Notes under the pieces: model-generated
Databases searched by the model: none
Told to the model about the DNA's origin: nothing
Seen by the model: only the letters and a program-made list of their open reading frames with translations
Source: Clostridia bacterium
Lineage (GTDB): Bacteria; Bacillota; Clostridia; Oscillospirales; CAG-272
Reading direction: 5' to 3'
Length of the DNA stretch: 64,000 nucleotides
Assembly (NCBI GenBank): GCA_017467105.1
Contig: JAFTSU010000013.1
Location: 1-64,000, forward strand
Part shown: piece by piece, positions 52,456 through 60,484 of the stretch
How the letters are laid out: the number at the start of each line of letters is the position of its first letter
Position numbering within the stretch: position 1 is the stretch's first letter
Program-made: the position numbers and the translations under genes

Positions 52456-53361
52456 TTAACCGAGTTTTCTCTCACACAGGCACGTATACGCTTCCTCGTC
52501 TACGCCGGACTGCTCGTAGCTCGACGAGTATTCGTCGCTGAAGGTAAGAAGACCACCCAGGATATTCTCGTGGTCAGCGCCGCCCATCGTATAAAGGTTG
52601 TTTTTCTTACATACGTCCTCATAGAAGGCTCTGTTAGCCTCGTTTATCATCGAATGTCGGGTCTCAAAGCCCATTACGCCAAGGTCGATAAATTCGTTGA
52701 CGTATTTGTTAAGACCTGCAGGGTGAGCAACAACGGGCACGCCACCTGCTTCCCTGACCCGTTTTATAGCCTCGGCGGTAGATACTTGGCGGTAGCTTTT
52801 TCCGGTAATCTCGGCAATCTTCGCCTCTCTGTCAGGAATGTGACCGAAGCCCTTCTTGCAGAAATCGTCGTACTCGTCGTATCTGTATATGCCCCTCTTC
52901 ATATAGGAGGCAAATATCTCGTTATTGCATATGTAGTTGTGGTGAGGGTGATCCGCCAGAACATCCTCCCACTCTATACCGCCCTTGATAGTTCCGTCAG
53001 CCTTTCCCCACTCGAAGAGAAGTCTGGATCTGTCGGTCTGTATGCTGGCGCAGAAGGGAATAAAATCCTTAAGCGAGGGATGCTCCGGATCAAAATCAAA
53101 TCCACAGAGATGAACGCCGAGCATTCTGCCGTCAGAGGTTTGATGGAAGGTCGAAAGCTCCACGCCTATCATAGTCTTAAGCCCATATCTCCCACAAGCC
53201 TCCTTGATAAAGGAATATCCCTGTACTGTATCGTGGTCGGTAAGAATAATCGCGCCGTGTCCCATATTCTTCGCCATTCTGGCAAGAACCTCCGGCGTAT
53301 ATTCTCCATCTGAAAAGGTTGAATGGTTATGACAGCTTGCGTATACCTTGAAATTACTCAT
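52456..53361 (-). CDS. PHP-domain metal-dependent phosphoesterase
   Basis: A 301-residue PHP protein. Metal motifs: ASCHNHSTFSDGEYTPE (residues 6-22), ILTDHDTVQGY (about 40), GVELSTFH, a central HLCGFDFD, PVVAHPAGLN, and a final TMGGADHEN. The PHP fold hydrolyses phosphate esters (histidinol phosphatase, RNA or nucleotide phosphatases). ATG 53361 has AAGGAG upstream. First gene of the 53.4-44.1 kb minus-strand run. Confidence 0.88.
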   Translation of the reverse strand: MSNFKVYASCHNHSTFSDGEYTPEVLARMAKNMGHGAIILTDHDTVQGYSFIKEACGRYGLKTMIGVELSTFHQTSDGRMLGVHLCGFDFDPEHPSLKDFIPFCASIQTDRSRLLFEWGKADGTIKGGIEWEDVLADHPHHNYICNNEIFASYMKRGIYRYDEYDDFCKKGFGHIPDREAKIAEITGKSYRQVSTAEAIKRVREAGGVPVVAHPAGLNKYVNEFIDLGVMGFETRHSMINEANRAFYEDVCKKNNLYTMGGADHENILGGLLTFSDEYSSSYEQSGVDEEAYTCLCERKLG

Positions 53362-53418
53362 ATCATTTATCTCCTTGTCCGTACGGCGAGTCTTTTTTCT
53401 GCCGTCCAATTTGCTTTT

Positions 53419-53446
53419 ATTATATCACAAAGAATAATTTTTGCAA
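53419..53446 (-). promoter_or_regulatory. Promoter of the PHP/GH2 gene run
   Basis: Minus strand TTGCAA (53446-53441) and TATAAT (53424-53419), 16-base spacer, 58 bases before the PHP start. Confidence 0.6.
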
Positions 53447-53529
53447 TAGCTTTTAATTTTTTTAATTATTTTTGCTCATTCTTTCGCACACTCGCGACTA
53501 ATCCTCAGCACTCTTCCAAATCACAATAA

Positions 53530-53557
53530 GAAAGTGGGAGACGGCTCTCCCACTTAA
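53530..53557 (-). terminator. Terminator after the phosphopantetheinyl transferase gene
   Basis: AAGTGGGAGA and TCTCCCACTT form a perfect 10-bp stem with a 4-base loop, followed on the minus strand by TCTTATT. Confidence 0.7.
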
Positions 53558-53580
53558 ACGCTATAAGTCCGTACTGCGAT

Positions 53581-54258
53581 TCAGTACAGATATTTCTCAG
53601 AGCTGACAAAGGAAAACGCGGATCTCTCGCACCCCTCTCCCGCGACCGCAAGAACGTATCTGCCACTTGCGACCTCTATTTCCTCTATTCTGACTGAGTG
53701 TGCCGTGCCATCAAGCGCGGATGGAACGAAGATCTCCTTCTTCTGCGACTTAAAAACAGCCTCCTTTGCGCACCAAAGGCGCAAAAACTCTATCTCCCTC
53801 CGGGATTCATCCGTATCCCTGTACCGTGAAAACTCCCTTTCGGTGAGGAATCTCTCCGCTAATTTTTCGACACGCCCCCCACCTAAGCGCTCTGCGTCCA
53901 CGCCGATCGCGTTTCTTGACACTCCGACAGCTACAAGCCCCTTAGTGTGAGAAACGGACAGCTCAACGCCCTCGCCACCGTATCCTCCGTAGTCACGTCG
54001 ACAGACCCCAAGGGCGCTTGAGTCCTTTTCAAAAAGATCTTGAAGAGCATACTCCAAGAGGCGCCAGGCGCAGTATTTCTCCGCCCTGTGAGCAATATTC
54101 GTTATTTTGTCAATTTCCGCCTGACGCCATCTATCCGAAACCGGCTTGACCGATACGTCCTCCGGTACTGCGGCATAATAGATTTTAGCGAAAAAATCCT
54201 GACACGTATCCGTTTTTTTGTTCATTTTTAAGCTAGGCGTCTGCCCACTCCTTATCAT
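53581..54258 (-). CDS. Sfp-type 4'-phosphopantetheinyl transferase
   Basis: A 225-residue transferase of the Sfp type. The motif IGVDAERLGGG (near residue 118) and WCAKEAVFKSQKKEI (near 160) hold the Mg/CoA-binding Asp, Glu and Lys. It moves the phosphopantetheine arm of CoA to carrier proteins of fatty acid, polyketide or peptide synthesis. GAGG stands about 8 bases before ATG 54258. It directly follows a gene for a truncated adenylation domain (37-base gap); no carrier protein gene is visible here, though the usual AcpS may be elsewhere. Confidence 0.88.
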   Translation of the reverse strand: MIRSGQTPSLKMNKKTDTCQDFFAKIYYAAVPEDVSVKPVSDRWRQAEIDKITNIAHRAEKYCAWRLLEYALQDLFEKDSSALGVCRRDYGGYGGEGVELSVSHTKGLVAVGVSRNAIGVDAERLGGGRVEKLAERFLTEREFSRYRDTDESRREIEFLRLWCAKEAVFKSQKKEIFVPSALDGTAHSVRIEEIEVASGRYVLAVAGEGCERSAFSFVSSEKYLY

Positions 54259-54295
54259 TCATCCGACCTCACAGCCACACGGGATACCAAGCCGA

Positions 54296-54859
54296 CTATT
54301 TTCCTTCTATGCGAAGAAGACTGTCGTACGAGGTGTCGCCGAGGTCGCAGCCGAAGCATCTTCCGCGCAGCGTCATCTCGCTTCCCGACAGAATAACCGC
54401 CGTTGCTTCTTCATCCGGAGTAGCCTCAGCCTCTCCGTCACCGATCACGCTCGCGTCAATTACGACGTATCCGGGTATTGCGTCACGGACCGCATTCATC
54501 GAAGGCACGTCCTCTCTGGCAACAATGCATCCGCGAATATCCATTTCAGCAGAAAGCTTTACGAGCTTCTCGGGAGCCGTGCCATGAGGCAATAATACGG
54601 CGGACACTCCTCTGCTCGCCAGAGCGATAAGAACCTTGTATGGCTTTACTCCTTCCGAAATAACAACCGCCATCCTGTCTTCCCTGCCTATATGGAAGGT
54701 GTGGAGCTTCATTCTGAAGGATGCTATCTCCCGATTTATATCTCTGAACGTAAGTGCTTTGTCTCCGTCCTTTACCGCGATACGAAGGGGCTCCGCCATG
54801 ATCTTTTCCCAGGCGGCAGGCAGATCACCGTAATTTTCTATTTTTCTGAATTCAGTCAT
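54296..54859 (-). CDS. Truncated acyl-AMP ligase (N-terminal adenylation domain only)
   Basis: A 187-residue protein that resembles the first third of AMP-binding ligases: PLRIAVKDGDKALTFRDINREIASFRMKLHTFHIGREDRMAVVISEGVKPYKVLIALASRGVSAVLL. The phosphate loop usual in the family (TSGTTG-K) reads ILSGSEMTLRGRC, so it is lost, and the AMP-binding and C-terminal parts are missing. The end is a clean stop. A promoter (54896-54924) and start codon are present, so it may still be expressed as a pseudoenzyme, or it is a relic. Confidence 0.65.
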   Translation of the reverse strand: MTEFRKIENYGDLPAAWEKIMAEPLRIAVKDGDKALTFRDINREIASFRMKLHTFHIGREDRMAVVISEGVKPYKVLIALASRGVSAVLLPHGTAPEKLVKLSAEMDIRGCIVAREDVPSMNAVRDAIPGYVVIDASVIGDGEAEATPDEEATAVILSGSEMTLRGRCFGCDLGDTSYDSLLRIEGK

Positions 54860-54895
54860 AATTTATGCTCTTTCTATATTTTTTTATCATTTTAT

Positions 54896-54924
54896 ATTAT
54901 ATCACTACGTGATGGAGAAATCAA
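54896..54924 (-). promoter_or_regulatory. Promoter of the adenylation/PPTase pair
   Basis: Minus strand TTGATT (54924-54919) and TATAAT (54901-54896), 17-base spacer, 37 bases before the ATG. Confidence 0.75.
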
Positions 54925-55221
54925 GAGCTTGTTGCTCCGAGGTGTTTTTGTGGTTGCTAAGAGGAATTTTCGGATACTCAGAGGGATTTTGGGTTGCTCA
55001 GAGTTTTTGGTGAATAGCCAACCCATCTGACAGACCGTTTGCTACATTTACCATACGGTTTGCTTTATTTACAGGCTGTTCACTATAAATTCAAGCTCGC
55101 TTTCCACACGTTATTTATTATTCGTTGGGCTTTGCCTATTTCCTAAATCAAAAAAACTCAGCCGCATACGGTCATACAGCAACCGTAAAGACATACATAC
55201 AACCGTCAAGATATATTTTTC
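54925..55221. repeat. Gene-free stretch with short imperfect direct repeats
   Basis: Near 54930-55015 a unit of about 22 bases like GTTGCTCAGAGGGATTTTGG recurs three to four times with changes (TTGCTCCGAGG, TTGCTAAGAGG, ATACTCAGAGG, TTGCTCAGAG). At 55030-55075 CCGTTTGCTACATTTAC and CGGTTTGCTTTATTTAC are near copies. No gene here. Confidence 0.5.
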
Positions 55222-55250
55222 TTGACTTGCCTCTCCTTATATGATATAAT
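55222..55250 (+). promoter_or_regulatory. Sigma-A promoter of the membrane redox pair
   Basis: TTGACT (55222-55227) and TATAAT (55245-55250), 17-base spacer. The start of transcription falls near 55257, and the leader's CGGATG/CATCCG hairpin (55265-55280) lies just before the ribosome site. Confidence 0.8.
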
Positions 55251-55301
55251 AAAAAAATGGAAATCGGATGTATTCATCCGGGAAAGGTGTCGGTCATCTT
55301 A

Positions 55302-56132
55302 ATGAATCAGGAAAAGCTGAAAAATATATATGACAAGTCAAGGCTGATCTGCTCGATCATGGCAGCCATTGCGGCTGTCTCATACATCATCGGAGTGTAT
55401 CACTTGTATCTGACGGGTGGGGATATGCCGTACTCAAGAGAAAGAGTGGGTGTATACCTGCTATATCTCTTACCCATCTCGATTCTGACGGTTCTCGCCT
55501 TTATTTCATCGGGTGTTTTGGCTCTGGCTATTACATCGGCTGACAAAAGACTGAAGGCAATAATCACCCCGAGCGTATCTATGCGAAAGCTATATCGCCG
55601 CTACAGAATCAGCGCTTTCGGTAAAACGGGCAAGGGTAAGGGCGACAAGTGCCTTATCGCCACTCCGGAGGTGTACGACAGCATAACGTCACATCACCGT
55701 ACCCGTGTCGTCGCAAACATAATTTACGCCACTGTAAACTTCGTTGTTCTCACGCTCTCGCTGATACCGATACTCGATACGTCAGCGTACACCCTCGAGG
55801 ATCTAGACGGCGCTGTAATGCGTGCTTGTCTGTTTGCTCTGCCGCTTGTATTCACTCTTATCGGCGGCGCGATAATCATCAGATGGGTTTGCGAAAAGAG
55901 CTACGTCAGAGAGACGGAGCAGCTGAAGGAGCTTATAGCTACCACCACCCCCACGGACGTTCCCTTGACTCCCTCGTATGAGAATAAAAAGAGGCTGGCA
56001 ATAGGTATAACCAGAATAGCGGTTCTGACCCTTGCCGTAGCGCTTGTGATCATCGGAATTGCAAAGGGCAACCTTGTTGGAGTGATTGAAAAAGCTGTGG
56101 CAATTTGCTCAGAATGTATAGGACTCGGGTGA
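55302..56132 (+). CDS. Four-helix membrane protein of unknown function
   Basis: A 276-residue protein with four hydrophobic helices: ICSIMAAIAAVSYIIGVYHLYL, YLLYLLPISILTVLAFISSGVLALAI, VVANIIYATVNFVVLTLSLIPIL with ACLFALPLVFTLIGGAIIIRWV, and RIAVLTLAVALVIIGIA. A basic loop near residue 100 (RKLYRRYRISAFGKTGKGKGDKC) faces the cytoplasm. Family not recognised. ATG 55302 is chosen because the ATG at 55257 lies at the transcription start and has no leader; the ribosome site AAAGGTG is rather far (13 bases). It nearly abuts the polyferredoxin gene. Confidence 0.7.
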   Translation: MNQEKLKNIYDKSRLICSIMAAIAAVSYIIGVYHLYLTGGDMPYSRERVGVYLLYLLPISILTVLAFISSGVLALAITSADKRLKAIITPSVSMRKLYRRYRISAFGKTGKGKGDKCLIATPEVYDSITSHHRTRVVANIIYATVNFVVLTLSLIPILDTSAYTLEDLDGAVMRACLFALPLVFTLIGGAIIIRWVCEKSYVRETEQLKELIATTTPTDVPLTPSYENKKRLAIGITRIAVLTLAVALVIIGIAKGNLVGVIEKAVAICSECIGLG

Positions 56133-56137
56133 TAGAG

Positions 56138-57712
56138 ATGAAGATATTACAAAAATTAAAGTCGCTTCTGCCCACCAAGCGACGTCTGATACAGCTATAT
56201 GCGGCGTTGCTTACCAATGCAAATCTGAAGGGCTATATCAGCGGAAAAATCTACACGGGTGACCTGAAGGGCGTTTGCTCACCTGGATTAAACTGTTATT
56301 CCTGCCCCGGAGCTGTTGGCGCGTGTCCTCTGGGGTCTCTGCAGAATTCTCTCTCCGCAGCCAACAAATCATTCCCCTTTTACGTCTTCGGAATTCTTAT
56401 CCTCTACGGAATTATTCTCGGCAGATGGATATGTGGATTCCTATGTCCCTTCGGTCTTGTTCAGGACCTGCTCCACAAGATAAAGACGCCGAAGCTTAAG
56501 AAAAGCAGAATAACCAAGGCTCTCTCTGTGCTAAAGTACGTGATCCTTGTATTGTTCGTGTTCATCATTCCGCTGGCGTATATGCTGAAGGACTTCCCTC
56601 TGCCCGCTTTCTGCAAGTACATATGCCCCGCAGGAACCTTCGGCGGCGCTCTCGGTCTTCTGATCAATCCCTCAAACTCCACTCTTTTCGAGCTGCTGGG
56701 TCCTCTCTTCACCTGGAAGTTTGCCCTGATGTGTAGCATAATTGTCGGCGCAATATTCGTATACAGAATATTCTGCCGCTTCCTCTGCCCCCTTGGCGCG
56801 CTCTACGGTCTATTCAACCGTTTTTCCGTCCTTGGAATCAAGCTCGAAAAGCCAAAGTGCATTGACTGCGGTCTGTGCGTGGCTAAGTGTAAGATGGATA
56901 TCTCCGAGGTGGGTGACAGAGAGTGTATAATGTGCGGCGAATGTATATCCGTATGTCCCACCAAGGCTATCACCTGGCGCGGCTCCAAGATAATACTGCC
57001 GGAAAATGAGATAGAGTCGGTAAAGGCTGACGAGTCACTTTCCGATGAGGAGCGCGAGGCAAAGCTTATGGCAGTGAACAAGCGCCGCTCTACCAGAGTG
57101 ACCGTGCTGCGCATAGTTGCCGCGGTGCTTATGATAACTACCCTTGCAGGCGCACTCTATTATTACAACTTCGTTGATGGCTCTACCTCCGGTGAGGGAG
57201 GCGAGGCGAACGGAGACGGCCCTACCCTCGATCCTGCAGGAACGGGAAAGGTAACCGTCATAAACTTCTGGTACACAGACTGCAGCCCCTGCAAGCAGGA
57301 GCTTCCTCACTTCAATCAGATAGCGAGCGAGTATTCCGACACGGTAAACGTGGTAACCGTCCACAGAAGCGACGAGAATCTGACCAACGGCGAGGCTGTA
57401 TCATATATCAACACCAATTATCCGGGCTCGAATATGATCTTCCTTAAGGAAAAGTCGAATCCCAAAAACGCATACTACGTGCATTTCTTTGGCGAACAGC
57501 TCGTATATCCCAATACCGTAGTAGTAGATCAGAACGGTATTATTACAAAAATATTCCACGGCAAGATATCCTACGAGGAGCTTAAGTCAGCTGTAGACGC
57601 CGCCCTGCTCCGTCCGCAGTTTGGAAACTTAGATAGCTATCCTACGGGCAACACGGAGAATCTGAAGGTTCCCGCCTTTGAGCTTGAATACGTTATTCCT
57701 CCGGAGAACTGA
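56138..57712 (+). CDS. Membrane polyferredoxin (NapH-like) fused to a TlpA-type thioredoxin
   Basis: A 524-residue fusion. Residues 1-235 form a NapH/NosR/CcoG-like membrane part with CSPGLNCYSCPGAVGACPLG, CGFLCPFGLVQ, YICPAGTFGG and CRFLCPLGALYG motifs. Residues 238-275 hold two [4Fe-4S] sites (CIDCGLCVAKCKMD, CIMCGECISVCP). After a helix near 325 and a Gly/Glu/Asp linker comes a periplasm-type thioredoxin fold (NFWYTDCSPCKQELP near 380; VYPNTVVVDQNG). It should move electrons from cytoplasmic ferredoxin across the membrane to a thiol-disulfide partner. The transmembrane [4Fe-4S] part and the redox module in one chain is unusual. Ends just before a shared terminator. Confidence 0.88.
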   Translation: MKILQKLKSLLPTKRRLIQLYAALLTNANLKGYISGKIYTGDLKGVCSPGLNCYSCPGAVGACPLGSLQNSLSAANKSFPFYVFGILILYGIILGRWICGFLCPFGLVQDLLHKIKTPKLKKSRITKALSVLKYVILVLFVFIIPLAYMLKDFPLPAFCKYICPAGTFGGALGLLINPSNSTLFELLGPLFTWKFALMCSIIVGAIFVYRIFCRFLCPLGALYGLFNRFSVLGIKLEKPKCIDCGLCVAKCKMDISEVGDRECIMCGECISVCPTKAITWRGSKIILPENEIESVKADESLSDEEREAKLMAVNKRRSTRVTVLRIVAAVLMITTLAGALYYYNFVDGSTSGEGGEANGDGPTLDPAGTGKVTVINFWYTDCSPCKQELPHFNQIASEYSDTVNVVTVHRSDENLTNGEAVSYINTNYPGSNMIFLKEKSNPKNAYYVHFFGEQLVYPNTVVVDQNGIITKIFHGKISYEELKSAVDAALLRPQFGNLDSYPTGNTENLKVPAFELEYVIPPEN

Positions 57713-57859
57713 TCCAACCGTGTGCGTTTTCCATCCGTGAATTACCCCATAGGTATCCTTATAAAGCTGCTATAGTCACAACGCGTATCATCCGTTTACA
57801 AGACGATTTCGCATGTAATATGACACTCATAGTTTACATTTTTGGTTTATTTTCAAAAT

Positions 57860-57896
57860 TAAAGCCTGCTTTCATTTCTGAAAGCAGGCTTTTTAA
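57860..57896. terminator. Bidirectional terminator between redox pair and lipoproteins
   Basis: AAAGCCTGCTTT and AAAGCAGGCTTTTT form a 12-bp stem with an 8-base loop. The plus strand has TTTTTAAATTTT after it; the minus strand TTTAATTTT. Confidence 0.85.
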
Positions 57897-57988
57897 ATTT
57901 TAAATGCATTTTGGGATTTATTGCCTTGGCTTTTATATCTTTTGAATACGCCGTCTGTAGATTGTTGCTACAGAAACGGCTATTGTAG

Positions 57989-58657
57989 TCAGTTTTTGGT
58001 AACGGTGATAACAACGGAGTTTGATGAATCAAAATCATAGTATGCCGACATATCCGCTACGCTGTATCCCTCGGGCAAGCTTACAAGCTTCGCTCTGTAC
58101 GCGCCCTCGTCAGTTACGGGAAGCTCCATAGTGGATTTGCCCTCGGAATCGGTATTGGGGAAGCTTCTGCAATCCTTGAAACACGCCTGGACGGACGCGC
58201 CAACAACTGCATCGCCGCTCTGATCGATTACGGTAATAGTGTAGGACTCGGTCTTTATCTCTTCCTCTTCCTTAACCTCTACTACAAAAGAGGCTACCTT
58301 ATTCGAGAAATCTACGGAAGCGCCCTTGGATACGAGAGTCGCTGTGTAATTCCCCTCGGAGAGCGCCTTTTTAGCTTCTCCGCTCGCGTTCGTTGTAAGT
58401 GTAGTAACGAACTCATCACCCTTCATAATGATGATCATCTCGTTGGCTATCGGGTTACCGTTCTGATCCTTTACCGTTACGGTGTAATCGTAGGTTGCGG
58501 TTTCCTCGCCGCCCTGCTCGCCGGAGCCACCCTGCTCACCGGAGCCGCCCTGCTCACCGGAGCCGCCTTCGCCGCCCTCGCCGGAGCTACCGCAGGAAAT
58601 AAGCAGTCCACAAGAAAGCGTCATCGCAAGGATCAGCGCAAATATTCTTTTAAACAT
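57989..58657 (-). CDS. Lipoprotein with Gly/Ser/Glu tether and Ig-like domains (lipoprotein 3)
   Basis: A 222-residue lipoprotein: signal MFKRIFALILAMTLSCGLLISC with the lipobox Cys at residue 22, then a tether of EGGSGEQGGSG repeats to about residue 50, and two beta-sandwich (transthyretin/Cna-B-like) domains (YDYTVTVKDQNGNPIANEMIIIMKGDEFVTTLTTNASGEAKKALSEGNYTATL; SYTITVIDQSGDAVVGASVQACF...GAYRAKLVSLPEGY). Two Cys lie in ACFKDCRSF. The start is ATG 58657 since the earlier GTG lies in the ribosome site AAAGGTG. Last of three similar genes. Function unknown; surface-exposed. Confidence 0.82.
   Translation of the reverse strand: MFKRIFALILAMTLSCGLLISCGSSGEGGEGGSGEQGGSGEQGGSGEQGGEETATYDYTVTVKDQNGNPIANEMIIIMKGDEFVTTLTTNASGEAKKALSEGNYTATLVSKGASVDFSNKVASFVVEVKEEEEIKTESYTITVIDQSGDAVVGASVQACFKDCRSFPNTDSEGKSTMELPVTDEGAYRAKLVSLPEGYSVADMSAYYDFDSSNSVVITVTKN
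58514..58567. repeat. 18-bp tandem repeat coding for the GGSGEQ tether
   Basis: CTGCTCGCCGGAGCCACC, CTGCTCACCGGAGCCGCC and CTGCTCACCGGAGCCGCC are head to tail. On the minus strand each codes for G-G-S-G-E-Q. The copy number can vary by slippage, which would change tether length. Confidence 0.88.
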
Positions 58658-58797
58658 TTTATTTTTCACCTTTCTGTTTATTTAGCAGACGACGGACATT
58701 AACGACCCGCCGCTTTTTTCTTATTTGGTTTACTTTAAACTCGTTATTTATGAGCAACGCCCGTATTTATATAAGTGGGCAAAATTTGTATCAGGGA

Positions 58798-60360
58798 TCA
58801 CAGAGCAAAGGATATCTCGTAGGTCTCTTCGCCATCGCCGCCGAGAGTAATACGAATAACCATATTGCCGGCAGCTGTAGCGGTTACCGTTGCCTTACCG
58901 TTATTAACTGTGCAGTCAGCGCCCTCCGCAGTTACCTCCGCACCCTCCGGGAGAGAGGTGAACGTCACGCTCGCGCCCTCAGAAAGATAGCAGCCCGCGT
59001 AGACGGTCTCGCCCTCGGAAAGCAAAAGCTTTCCCTCCTCTACCAGCTGGCAGGGGGCGTCTGCCTCAGCTCCGATGCTCTCGGACTCAACGGTGCAAAG
59101 CGCAAACATCCACGCGTTGTTTTCATTGTATTCTATGCCGTCGAAGCGATAACTCTCACTCTCGGGATTCCACCAGCCGCGGAACTCGCCGCACTTGACG
59201 ATCACTTCTTTAAGATACTCGTCAAGAGGATAAAGTCCCGTTTTGGCATCAGATGCCTTAGCGTACTTGGTTATTGCGTCGTCATAACTCTCCTTGTGAG
59301 TAAACTTACCGTCTTCGTCATAGAAGTAGCTGCGGAACTGTCCGTTCTCCGCGACGTTCGAAAACGCTCCGAGATACTTAGACTCACAGTTAATTCTGAC
59401 GTAAACAACAGGTCCGTCAGTCTCACCGAGACGGTAGAAGCCGTCACTACCGAGAACCAACTCTATATCATCTCCCGAAATATCGAGATCCAAGATCGTC
59501 ACAGCCTTATTCGCGTAGGATAAAGTAACGCTCTCGGGATCCTTATCGGGACCGTAATGAATCCAATCAACCTCAGATGGACTTATCTCAAGAGCCTTAT
59601 CACTTTTCTTGATCTCCAGCGTACCCGTGTCAAAATTTCCGCCCTTGACACCTATAAGATAGGTAGTGGAGGTGCTGCTGCCGTGAGCTAAGTTGAAGCT
59701 CCTTATCTCAAGCTCAAGCCTTCCGTCCACAAGCGCTGAATCCATCCTCATCGGATTGTCGGGAGAGCCGAAATACGCGATATCCAGCGGTGCGCCGTCC
59801 TTCGCCGAGATCTCGTAAACTCCGCGAGACGTAGGAGTGAAAATGTAGTATGAATACTCATTAGCACGAAGTGAGATGCGCCACGCTCCGTCGCCTACGT
59901 GGTAAGCGGTTTCGGCTTTCGGCTCGGACTCACCGTCGGGAGATACGATAATTCCCGCCGACTTGCCGGGTATACCGAGGAGACGTATGTCAGCTCCGTC
60001 AGAATCCGCGCGAAGCTTCAGCTGATCCGGATCCGCATAAAAGCTTAATGTGCCTATAGGAATAAGAGCAACGTCGTAGTCACCCTTCGTAAGAGTGAAG
60101 GATGCGGTGCCGTCAGTTCCCACCCTCTTCATGCCTACCTGCTCTGAGCCACGGTTGATCTGAACAACGAAGGAGGTAGCGGGAGAGCCGTCACACATAG
60201 TTACTCTGACAACGTAAGTCTTCTCGCCGCTTTCCTCGCCGCCTCCGGACTCGCCTCCGCCATCGCCCTCACCGGAGCCGCCGCAGGACGAAAGAGACAA
60301 AAGAGAAAAGGCAAGGCAAATAAGAAGGCAGGAGATAGCCAATAATCTGCCAAGATGTTT
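58798..60360 (-). CDS. Lipoprotein with Gly/Glu tether (lipoprotein 2)
   Basis: A 520-residue lipoprotein: signal MKHLGRLLAISCLLICLAFSLLSLSSC (Cys 27), tether GGSGEGDGGGESGGGEESG, then the Ig-like opener YVVRVTMCDGSPATSFVVQINRGSEQVGMKRVGTDGTASFTLTKGDYDVAL, as in its neighbours. Middle parts are beta-rich; residues about 300-350 hold LVLGSDGFYRLGETDGPVVYVRINC, a module also seen in the 1009-residue neighbour. The C-terminal 90 residues are a bacterial Ig-like domain (GCYLSEGASVTFTSLPEGAEVTAEGADCTVNNGKATVTATAAG). ATG 60360 with GGAGG upstream. Function unknown. Confidence 0.8.
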   Translation of the reverse strand, partial: KHLGRLLAISCLLICLAFSLLSLSSCGGSGEGDGGGESGGGEESGEKTYVVRVTMCDGSPATSFVVQINRGSEQVGMKRVGTDGTASFTLTKGDYDVALIPIGTLSFYADPDQLKLRADSDGADIRLLGIPGKSAGIIVSPDGESEPKAETAYHVGDGAWRISLRANEYSYYIFTPTSRGVYEISAKDGAPLDIAYFGSPDNPMRMDSALVDGRLELEIRSFNLAHGSSTSTTYLIGVKGGNFDTGTLEIKKSDKALEISPSEVDWIHYGPDKDPESVTLSYANKAVTILDLDISGDDIELVLGSDGFYRLGETDGPVVYVRINCESKYLGAFSNVAENGQFRSYFYDEDGKFTHKESYDDAITKYAKASDAKTGLYPLDEYLKEVIVKCGEFRGWWNPESESYRFDGIEYNENNAWMFALCTVESESIGAEADAPCQLVEEGKLLLSEGETVYAGCYLSEGASVTFTSLPEGAEVTAEGADCTVNNGKATVTATAAGNMVIRITLGGDGEETYEISFAL

Positions 60361-60444
60361 CATATATCCTCCAAAGCACTCGCGCAAATTAGATGCCGGT
60401 TAAATGCAAATAACTCGACACGGTGTGCTGCTTTTAGTTTAATA

Positions 60445-60476
60445 ACCCAAGGCCCGTATGAAGCGAGCCTTGGGAG
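60445..60476 (-). terminator. Hairpin after lipoprotein 1
   Basis: CCCAAGGC and GCCTTGGG flank a 13-base loop just downstream of the gene that ends at 60485; the minus strand continues TTATTAAAC. Weak terminator or processing hairpin, allowing read-through into the next lipoprotein gene. Confidence 0.5.
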
Positions 60477-60484
60477 ATGATCTA

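Noticed and set aside
58514..58567. CRISPR or minisatellite of regulatory use
   Set aside because: The 18-bp units are in frame inside the lipoprotein gene and code for its tether.
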